Part shown: piece by piece, positions 58,065 through 64,000 of the stretch | Position numbering within the stretch: position 1 is the first letter of the stretch | Layout of the letters: the number at the start of each line of letters is the position of its first letter | Source: Paenibacillus dendritiformis | Lineage (GTDB): Bacteria; Bacillota; Bacilli; Paenibacillales; Paenibacillaceae | Assembly (NCBI RefSeq): GCF_015845845.1 | Contig: NZ_LDIG01000048.1 | Coordinates: 1 to 64,000 of the forward strand | Direction of reading: 5' to 3' | Length of the DNA stretch: 64,000 bases | Translations under genes and position numbers: made by a program | Notes under the pieces: generated by a model | The model's database searches: none | The model's input: the letters and a program-made list of their open reading frames with translations, nothing else | Told to the model about the DNA's origin: nothing

Positions 58065-60503
58065 TCAGGCCTTTGCCGGCGTATTGCGAAGCACGACCAG
58101 ATTGCCGTCCTGTTCGTCGATCGTGACGGAATCGCCCTTCTCGATGTCGCCTTTCAGCAATTCCTCGGACAGGCGATCTTCGATATGCTTCTGAATCGCC
58201 CGGCGGAGCGGACGCGCTCCGTAGGCCGGATCGTAGCCTTCCTTGGCGAGGAACGCCTTGGCCGCATCGGTCAATTGGAAATCGACATCCTGCTCCTTGA
58301 GCCGCTTGCGCAGCTCCTCGGCCATCAGCGTTACGATCTCGGCGATATGCTTCTCTTCCAGCGAGTGGAAGACGATAATCTCGTCGATCCGGTTCAGGAA
58401 CTCCGGACGGAAGCTCTTCTTCAATTCCGCCATCACTTTGTCTTTCATATTGTTGTAGTCGCGCTCATTGTTGTCGGAGGAGGTAAAGCCCAGCGTCGTA
58501 TTGCGCTTGATCGCCTCTGCGCCGACATTCGACGTCAAAATGATGAGCGTGTTGCGGAAGTCGACGACCCGTCCCTTGGAATCGGTCAGGCGTCCATCCT
58601 CCAGCACCTGCAGCAGGATGTTGAATACTTCCGGATGCGCCTTCTCAATCTCATCGAGCAGCACGACGGAGTATGGCTTGCGGCGCACCTTCTCGGTCAA
58701 CTGGCCGCCTTCCTCATAGCCGACATATCCCGGAGGCGCTCCGACCAGACGCGCGGTCGAATGCTTCTCCATGTACTCGGACATGTCGATGCGGATGACC
58801 GCATTCTCGTCGCCGAAGAGCGACTCCGCCAGCGCGCGGGCCAATTCCGTCTTCCCGACCCCGGTCGGACCGAGGAAGATGAACGAGCCCATCGGGCGCT
58901 TCGGATCCTTCAAGCCCGCGCGAGCCCGGCGAATCGCCCGGCTGACGGCCTTGACCGCTTCGTCCTGGCCAATGACGCGCTCATGCAGAACCTCTTCCAT
59001 ATTGAGGAGACGCTGCGTTTCTTCTTCCTTCAGCTTGACGACCGGCACGCCGGTCCAGCTGGAGACGATCTGGGCGATATCTTCCGGCGTGACCTCGGAA
59101 TCCATGCGGCCCTGCTTCTCCTTCCACTGGTTCCGCACCGAGTCCAGCTCCTCGCGCATCTTCTGCTCCGTATCGCGAAGCGCGGCCGCCTTCTCGAATT
59201 CCTGGCTCTGCACGGAAGCGTCCTTCTCCTTGCGGATGTCTTCCAGACGTGCTTCCAGTTCCTTTAGGTTCGGCGGTACCGTGTAGGAGTTCAAGCGTAC
59301 TTTGGACCCTGCTTCGTCAATCAGATCGATGGCTTTGTCCGGCAGGAAGCGATCCGTAATATAGCGGTCGGACAGCTTCACGGCCTGCTCAATCGCTTCA
59401 TCGCTAATTTTGACGCGGTGATGCGCTTCGTAGCGATCCCGCAGCCCTTTCAAAATCTGAATCGTCTCTTCGATCGTCGGCTGATCGACCGTAATCGGTT
59501 GGAAGCGGCGCTCCAGGGCGGCGTCCTTCTCGATATATTTGCGGTACTCATCCAAGGTCGTCGCCCCGATGCATTGGAGCTCGCCCCGAGCCAGCGCCGG
59601 CTTCAAAATGTTGGACGCATCGATAGCGCCTTCCGCTCCGCCCGCGCCGATGAGCGTGTGCAGCTCGTCGATGAACAGGATGATATTCCCCGCTTGGCGG
59701 ATCTCATCCATAATTTTTTTCAACCGATCCTCGAATTCGCCCCGGTACTTCGTGCCGGCCACGACGGAGCCCATATCGAGCGTCATAACGCGCTTGTCGC
59801 GCAGCGTCTCCGGAATCTCGTTGTTGATAATCTTCTGCGCTAGCCCTTCCGCTACCGCGGTCTTCCCGACGCCCGGCTCCCCGATGAGGACCGGATTGTT
59901 CTTCGTGCGGCGGCTCAGCACCTGGATGACGCGCTCAATCTCCTTGCTGCGGCCGATGACCGGGTCGAGATTGCCTTCCTTGGCGGCAGCCGTCAGATCG
60001 CGCGCCAGTCCGTCCAGCGTCGGCGTGCTCACATTCTGGGATTGCCCGTGATGGCTGGATACCGCTTCGCTGCTGCCCAGCAGCTGCAGCACCTGCTGGC
60101 GCGCCTTGTTCAGGCTGATGCCGAGGTTATTCAGCACGCGGGCCGCGACGCCCTCGCCTTCCCGAATCAGGCCCAGCAAAATATGTTCCGTGCCCACATA
60201 CGTATGGCCCAGCTTGCGGGCTTCGTCCATGGACAGCTCAATCACTTTTTTGGCGCGCGGAGTGTATGCGATATTCGTAGGCTGCTCCTGCCCGCGCCCA
60301 ATCAAGGACTCCACTTCGTCCTGAATCTTCTCCAGGCCGAGGCCGAGCGCCACGAGCGCCTTGGCTGCGATGCCTTCCCCTTCCCGGATCAGCCCGAGCA
60401 AAATATGCTCGGTTCCGATATTGTTATGTCCTAGACGCACGGCTTCTTCCTGAGCCAATGCCAATACTTTCTGGGCACGTTCCGTAAATCTTCCGAACAT
60501 CAT
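58065..60503 (-). CDS. clpC: ATP-dependent Clp protease ATP-binding subunit ClpC
   Basis: ClpC unfolds proteins, including McsB-phosphorylated ones, for ClpP. This 812-residue Hsp100 protein has two N-terminal repeats ([20 protein letters not shown] and [20 protein letters not shown]), Walker A of D1 in [20 protein letters not shown], a UVR-containing middle region and Walker A of D2 in [20 protein letters not shown]. The start [20 protein letters not shown] at 60503 matches the Bacillus protein. mcsB ends 2 bp upstream. Confidence 0.98.
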   Translation of the reverse strand: MMFGRFTERAQKVLALAQEEAVRLGHNNIGTEHILLGLIREGEGIAAKALVALGLGLEKIQDEVESLIGRGQEQPTNIAYTPRAKKVIELSMDEARKLGHTYVGTEHILLGLIREGEGVAARVLNNLGISLNKARQQVLQLLGSSEAVSSHHGQSQNVSTPTLDGLARDLTAAAKEGNLDPVIGRSKEIERVIQVLSRRTKNNPVLIGEPGVGKTAVAEGLAQKIINNEIPETLRDKRVMTLDMGSVVAGTKYRGEFEDRLKKIMDEIRQAGNIILFIDELHTLIGAGGAEGAIDASNILKPALARGELQCIGATTLDEYRKYIEKDAALERRFQPITVDQPTIEETIQILKGLRDRYEAHHRVKISDEAIEQAVKLSDRYITDRFLPDKAIDLIDEAGSKVRLNSYTVPPNLKELEARLEDIRKEKDASVQSQEFEKAAALRDTEQKMREELDSVRNQWKEKQGRMDSEVTPEDIAQIVSSWTGVPVVKLKEEETQRLLNMEEVLHERVIGQDEAVKAVSRAIRRARAGLKDPKRPMGSFIFLGPTGVGKTELARALAESLFGDENAVIRIDMSEYMEKHSTARLVGAPPGYVGYEEGGQLTEKVRRKPYSVVLLDEIEKAHPEVFNILLQVLEDGRLTDSKGRVVDFRNTLIILTSNVGAEAIKRNTTLGFTSSDNNERDYNNMKDKVMAELKKSFRPEFLNRIDEIIVFHSLEEKHIAEIVTLMAEELRKRLKEQDVDFQLTDAAKAFLAKEGYDPAYGARPLRRAIQKHIEDRLSEELLKGDIEKGDSVTIDEQDGNLVVLRNTPAKA

Positions 60504-60505
60504 AT

Positions 60506-61591
60506 TCAAGCACCTCCATTGGTCGTTTTCGATTTGCTTAATTTGTCGCGTATCAAGCTAGCCCGATACATGTCGCGTTCTTCCGTAGACAATGATTTCT
60601 TGTATATATGCTGAAGGAAGCCTGGCTGTGTCATCACGAGCAGTTCATTGAGGTCGGAAGGATCGAGATGGTTCAAAATATTCAGATCCGAACCAAGCCG
60701 GATATCCGACAGCCGTTGGGCCGCTTCCTTGGAATCCATAATCGCCGCATGCTTCAATATTCCGTAGGATCGGCAGATGCGATCCGTCAGGCGCATGCGA
60801 TTGTTCTCGAGCAGCTGGTCGCGCGCGGCCTTCTCATGCTCGATGATCTGCTTCACGACGCTGTACAGGCTGTCAATAATCTCGGCTTCCGATTGGCCAA
60901 GCGTAATCTGGTTCGACACCTGAAACAGATTGCCTATCGCCTCGCTGCCTTCACCGTAGATGCCGCGCACCGCCAGCCCCACCTGGGTGACCGCCTGCAA
61001 AATGCGGTTAATCTGCTGCGTCATGACGAGGGCCGGCAAATGCATCATGACGGAGGCCCGAATCCCCGTGCCCACATTGGTTGGGCAGCTGGTCAAGTAG
61101 CCCCGCTTCTCATCGAACGCGTAGTCGACATGCGCTTCGAATACGTCGTCAATGCGGCTGGCCTGCTCCCACGCTTCCCGAATCTGCAGTCCCGGGTACA
61201 GGCATTGAATGCGCAAATGGTCTTCCTCGTTCAGCATAATGCTGATCGATTCATCCTCGCTCAGAATGACCGCCCCGTTGCGCGATTCATTCACGAGGGC
61301 CGGCGAGATCAAATGCTTCTCGACCAGCACCTGCTTCTCCAGATCGCTTAGCTCCGCCAAGTTCCATCGTTGGAAAGACGTATGGAAGCCTGACATCTCC
61401 GGCTGCTCGATGACCGCGGCCAGCTGGTTCAGCACTTCGACCGATTGCTGGTTCGTCGCAAGCAGCGGGAACGGCACGCCGCACAGGTTGCGCGCTACGC
61501 GGATGCGGCTGCTGATGACGATCTCGGAGTCCGGTCCCGTTCCGCGCATCCAGTCACTTATCGCATGCTCCATGAATTGGCGTTGGGCCAT
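60506..61591 (-). CDS. mcsB: Protein arginine kinase McsB
   Basis: McsB phosphorylates arginines, marking proteins for ClpC-ClpP. This 361-residue protein belongs to the phosphagen kinase fold, with [20 protein letters not shown] near the N-terminus and the catalytic-loop motif [27 protein letters not shown] lies 9 bp before the ATG at 61591; the ATG three codons upstream directly abuts that site. It ends 2 bp before clpC. Confidence 0.97.
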   Translation of the reverse strand: MAQRQFMEHAISDWMRGTGPDSEIVISSRIRVARNLCGVPFPLLATNQQSVEVLNQLAAVIEQPEMSGFHTSFQRWNLAELSDLEKQVLVEKHLISPALVNESRNGAVILSEDESISIMLNEEDHLRIQCLYPGLQIREAWEQASRIDDVFEAHVDYAFDEKRGYLTSCPTNVGTGIRASVMMHLPALVMTQQINRILQAVTQVGLAVRGIYGEGSEAIGNLFQVSNQITLGQSEAEIIDSLYSVVKQIIEHEKAARDQLLENNRMRLTDRICRSYGILKHAAIMDSKEAAQRLSDIRLGSDLNILNHLDPSDLNELLVMTQPGFLQHIYKKSLSTEERDMYRASLIRDKLSKSKTTNGGA

Positions 61592-61651
61592 TTTCGTCAT
61601 CTCCTTTCACCTTGCCGATCATTCATCGTTGTCATTCTATCGTTCAGGGGG

Positions 61652-62215
61652 TTAGCCATGCTGAGCAGACGAGTCAGGGCCCCCTTCGTTCCCTTCCTTC
61701 TCCAGCTGCCGAATACGGTCGCGCAGCTGCGCCGCCCGTTCGAATTCTTCCTGCGCAATGCTCTTCTGAAGCTCGAACTTGAGCTCATCCAGCTCGCGCT
61801 TGCGTTGAATGCGTCCCCCGCCGCGCTTCGGAATTTTCCCGGTATGAACCGTATTCCCATGGACACGCTTCAGCAGCGGATCAAGCCGGTTGCCGAAGAA
61901 GGAATAACATTTGTCACACCCGAACCGGCCCAGCTTCCCGAACTGGGAGTAGGTCAGCCCGCATTTCTCGCAGCGCATCGCCTGAGGCATCTGCGCACCG
62001 TAGTCGCCGCTTCCCTTGGCGGCTCCGCCGGACAAATCGAAATCGAGCAGTCCTGACAGCAAATTATGGATGGAGAAGCCGTTAGCCGTGCCCGGTATCC
62101 ATTCGCCTTTCTCACGGGCACACGATTCACAGATGTGGAATTCCGTCTTCTGCCCGTTAATGATTTTCGTAAAGTGCAGAGTAGCCGGCTTCTGACCGCA
62201 TTGTTGACACATCAT
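61652..62215 (-). CDS. mcsA: McsB activator, zinc protein McsA
   Basis: McsA activates the arginine kinase McsB and senses thiol stress. This 187-residue protein has four cysteine pairs (CQQC, CESC, CEKC, CDKC) in two zinc fingers and a C-terminal UVR helix pair (DELKFELQKSIAQEEFERAA). The start could be ATG 62215 or 62221; 62215 has the better distance from AAGGAGG. It follows ctsR by 107 bp and precedes mcsB by 60 bp. Confidence 0.95.
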   Translation of the reverse strand: MMCQQCGQKPATLHFTKIINGQKTEFHICESCAREKGEWIPGTANGFSIHNLLSGLLDFDLSGGAAKGSGDYGAQMPQAMRCEKCGLTYSQFGKLGRFGCDKCYSFFGNRLDPLLKRVHGNTVHTGKIPKRGGGRIQRKRELDELKFELQKSIAQEEFERAAQLRDRIRQLEKEGNEGGPDSSAQHG

Positions 62216-62322
62216 GGCCATTCTCCTCCTTATCCTGGATCCTGGTGGATTCACTTATAGTAAAGGGATCAGCAGTCGGATTGGCGCCTGCTTCCCCCGG
62301 GTTAAAATAAAGGCAGCATACC

Positions 62323-62787
62323 TTATTGCTTGCTTAACAGCCCGAGCAGCATCGCCCGCAGGAGACGGGCGCGGATCTCGTCCCGGTAGGGCAGCTTCAC
62401 CGCCAGATTGTCGCGTGATACCGCTGCTCGCAGCAGTATCGCTTCCCGCCGGGAAATGACGTTCGCTTCTTCCAGTTGATATATGAGCCCTTCCGCTGCC
62501 TCTTGCCCGATCCGATTCCCGATCGATTCGCATAGATGGGTATGAATCGCCCGCTGATCCGGAAGCTCAATCCGCTGGATGCGGATATACCCGCCGCCGC
62601 CGCGCTTGCTCTCCACAACGTAACCCTTCTCCAGAGTGAAGCGAGTGCTGATCACATAGTTGATTTGGGAAGGAACACAGGAGAACTGCTCTGCGAGGTC
62701 GTTCCGCTGAATCTCCACGGCGCCTTCCGGGCTGTCGATCAGCATGATTTTCAAATGCTGCTCAATCAAATCGGAAATATTGCGCAT
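62323..62787 (-). CDS. ctsR: Class III heat-shock repressor CtsR
   Basis: CtsR represses clp genes until heat or arginine-kinase signalling removes it. This 154-residue protein starts MRNISDLIEQHLKIMLIDSP and has the winged-helix domain with FSCVPSQINYVISTRFTLEK and the glycine wing VVESKRGGGGYIRIQRI. AAAGGAGGG precedes the ATG at 62787; the frame upstream lies in the leader. A perfect CtsR box is present at its own promoter. Confidence 0.98.
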   Translation of the reverse strand: MRNISDLIEQHLKIMLIDSPEGAVEIQRNDLAEQFSCVPSQINYVISTRFTLEKGYVVESKRGGGGYIRIQRIELPDQRAIHTHLCESIGNRIGQEAAEGLIYQLEEANVISRREAILLRAAVSRDNLAVKLPYRDEIRARLLRAMLLGLLSKQ

Positions 62788-62897
62788 CTTCTGCCCTCCT
62801 TTGCGTCCATTTCTCTCTATATTAGCTTTAACCATTTTTGACTGTTCCTTATTCGGTGATGACAAAAACAATGGGTTTTTGTCAAATTAAGTCTGAC

Positions 62898-62914
62898 TTT
62901 GACTTTCTTTGACC
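62898..62914. promoter_or_regulatory. CtsR operator
   Basis: On the minus strand GGTCAAA-GAA-AGTCAAA is a full match to the CtsR heptad repeat RGTCAAA-NAN-RGTCAAA. It covers the expected transcription start, so binding would block initiation. Confidence 0.95.
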
Positions 62915-62922
62915 TTGACTTT

Positions 62923-62951
62923 ATGATAGCACTTTTTTCTTGTGTTTTCAA
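62923..62951 (-). promoter_or_regulatory. Promoter of the ctsR operon
   Basis: On the minus strand TTGAAA (62946-62951) and TATCAT (62923-62928) are 17 bp apart, with the CtsR box 8 bp downstream of the -10 box. The leader to ctsR is about 130 bases. Confidence 0.8.
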
Positions 62952-63425
62952 GCGGCTTTTGCATTCGCTTGGTCCTTATTTAGTCTGCCAAAAGTTGACC
63001 TAAAATAAACTTGGACTTCAAAAAGAAATGAAGGGATGCGGTTGGCATAGAAAGTGATTCGCCGCTGCATCGAGCAGGGCGATGATCTGTGGACTGGGCA
63101 TAGCCAAACGCCTTCTGCGCAAGCTTATCTACTCGAGATACCTCGCCCGCTGCGAATGATCCGGCTTATTCAGAGTTACTCATGCTGAAGAATGCTGAAG
63201 ATGATCCATGTGCAGTTCAGTGTGGGAGGCGAAGGTCGACAATCAGATTAGCATAAGGAGTTAGGCCAAGAAGATTAGGAAGAATTTCGTGCTCTCTTGT
63301 GGGACATTTTGAAAAAGGAGAGGCATGGCGAGTCATATCTTTAATGGCTTCAACGATTTGGATGGAGACGCTGCTTGTCTGGACTCAGGATAACTGATAG
63401 TTCGATATTTCATTTTTAGCGCATC

Positions 63426-63561
63426 TGTGGATATCCCTTTTTTTAGCGCAGCATTTCAGGCGGAAATTATGAACATTCCGTGGATATTGTGCATGAAAAT
63501 GTGGATGATGAGGATAACATGCAGCATTTTGCAGTTCAAAAAGATATTCACAGGTGGATAA
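63426..63561. repeat. Cluster of DnaA-box-like 9-mers
   Basis: TGTGGATAT (63426), CGTGGATAT (63479), TGTGGATGA (63500) and GGTGGATAA (63553) each differ by one or two bases from TGTGGATAA, the complement of TTATCCACA. All have the same orientation. Confidence 0.5.
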
Positions 63562-63646
63562 CATTTCGATTATGCCATTTGGGACTAATGAATAACATTT
63601 CGTTGCTTCGTCGGGTCTGACCTAGACGCAGACTCATTGAAGGAAA

Positions 63647-63774
63647 TCCTGCAAAAACGCAGGAATTGGTTGAGCAGGGAAACTCCAAAAAGAGAATCCT
63701 GCAAAAGTGCAGCAATTTCCGCCGTTTTTCTTAGCCTTCCTTCACAAGAGAGTGAAAAGATGCAGTTTTGCAGG
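63647..63774. repeat. TGCA-centred small palindromes, right cluster
   Basis: TCCTGC-N6-GCAGGA at 63647-63664, TCCTGCAAAAGTGCAGCA at 63697-63714 and a TGCAG/TTGCAGGA copy at 63761-63774. The last two are followed by AATTTCCGCCGTTT and AATTCGGCCGTTT, a shared tail. Confidence 0.6.
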
Positions 63775-63884
63775 AATTCGGCCGTTTAACAACCCAAACG
63801 GTAAAAAATACTGTATGTATGCAGCATTTCAGGGTCCGCCGTCTGAACCCACTGCGTTCGCCCCGGGGGATATGATTCAGGAAA

Positions 63885-63913
63885 TAAAAAAACCACCGAC
63901 AGAAGTCAGTGGT
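63885..63913 (-). terminator. Terminator of the rRNA operon
   Basis: On the minus strand ACCACTGAC and GTCGGTGGT (63905-63913 and 63892-63900) form a 9-bp stem with one G-T pair and a 4-base loop, followed by TTTTTTT. It lies 8 bp beyond the 3' end of the 5S gene. Confidence 0.9.
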
Positions 63914-63920
63914 CTTTGTC

Positions 63921-64000
63921 TGCTTGGCAGCGTCCTACTCTCCCGGGACCCTGCGGTCCAAGTACCATCGGCGCTGGAGGGCTTAACGGTCGTGTTCGGG
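63921..64000 (-). rRNA. rrf: 5S ribosomal RNA, 3' part
   Basis: Read on the minus strand the sequence runs CCCGAACACGACCGTTAAGC, then GATGGTACTTGG and GGGAGAGTAGGACGCTGCCA, the conserved loop B to 3' end of bacterial 5S rRNA. The 5' third lies beyond the window edge. It is followed by the rRNA operon terminator; the 16S and 23S genes should lie further right. Confidence 0.96.

Larger units (their letters stand above)
62952..63884. other. Gene-free region between ctsR and the rRNA operon
   Basis: No open frame here has a ribosome binding site and a recognisable product. From 63400 it becomes repetitive: two TTTTTAGCGCA words (63413-63423 and 63440-63450), four DnaA-box-like motifs, two ATAACATTTCG words (63558-63568 and 63592-63602) and a cluster of TGCA-centred palindromes. 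The part from 62960 to 63400 shows nothing I recognise. Confidence 0.6.

Noticed and set aside
62952-63884. Considered as a replication origin because of DnaA-like boxes
   Set aside because: No dnaA or dnaN nearby, motifs are imperfect, and no AT-rich unwinding region is obvious; the locus is the ctsR-rRNA junction.

Overview
The window is 64 kb of a Gram-positive chromosome that I read as Paenibacillaceae, most likely Paenibacillus. The gene order ctsR-mcsA-mcsB-clpC, radA-disA, yacL-ispD-ispF-gltX, cysE-cysS-mrnC-rlmB-rae1-sigH, rpmG-secE-nusG, rplKAJL, rpoBC and the str, S10, spc and alpha ribosomal clusters is the classic Firmicute order. A cysteine-type T-box leader, an L10 leader, a CtsR box, TTG starts on rpoB and rsmC and a four-cysteine rpmG all fit. 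pssA and one gene on the opposite strand sit between disA and yacL, which differs from Bacillus subtilis. The species cannot be named from this sequence.

Nearly all core genes lie on the minus strand, so the chromosome reads from right to left. At the right edge is the 3' part of a 5S rRNA with its terminator, closing an rRNA operon that continues outside. A gene-free kilobase (62.95-63.88 kb) follows, with DnaA-box-like motifs and small palindromic repeats. Next come the CtsR-controlled proteolysis operon (62.8-58.0 kb), a DNA-repair/c-di-AMP/phospholipid block (57.8-54.6 kb), one plus-strand gene (54.1 kb), isoprenoid and tRNA-charging genes (53.9-50.0 kb), the T-box-controlled cysES operon (49.8-46.7 kb), RNA-processing genes, sigH, transcription/secretion genes, and ribosomal protein and RNA polymerase operons down to 31.5 kb. 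The str operon ends at a strong terminator after tuf (26.5 kb). A frameshifted hemAT-like aerotaxis gene lies between tuf and the S10 promoter. The S10-spc-alpha superoperon runs from 24.75 to 9.2 kb, then truA and rplM-rpsI.

The left 7 kb is accessory DNA placed just behind the rpsI terminator. It is a decayed prophage or similar element: a tyrosine recombinase broken by a deletion and frameshifts, an XRE repressor, a 5'-truncated DUF771-like gene, a Rha-type regulator, several very small coupled genes and an ArpU-type late regulator followed by four 11-bp iterons. No packaging, capsid, tail or lysis genes are present. Beyond it is an intact-looking hicAB toxin-antitoxin pair whose promoter carries two matched palindromes.

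No clearly new multi-gene system stands out. The strongest unusual signals are regulatory: the double operator at hicAB, the iterons behind arpU, a perfect palindrome over the sigH promoter, an eight-copy 13-bp tandem repeat in the cysE leader, a hairpin covering the rpoC ribosome binding site, palindromic repeats shared by two distant intergenic regions, and five small genes that ordinary gene calling would miss. All statements come from reading the sequence and from general knowledge of the families; no database search was run.
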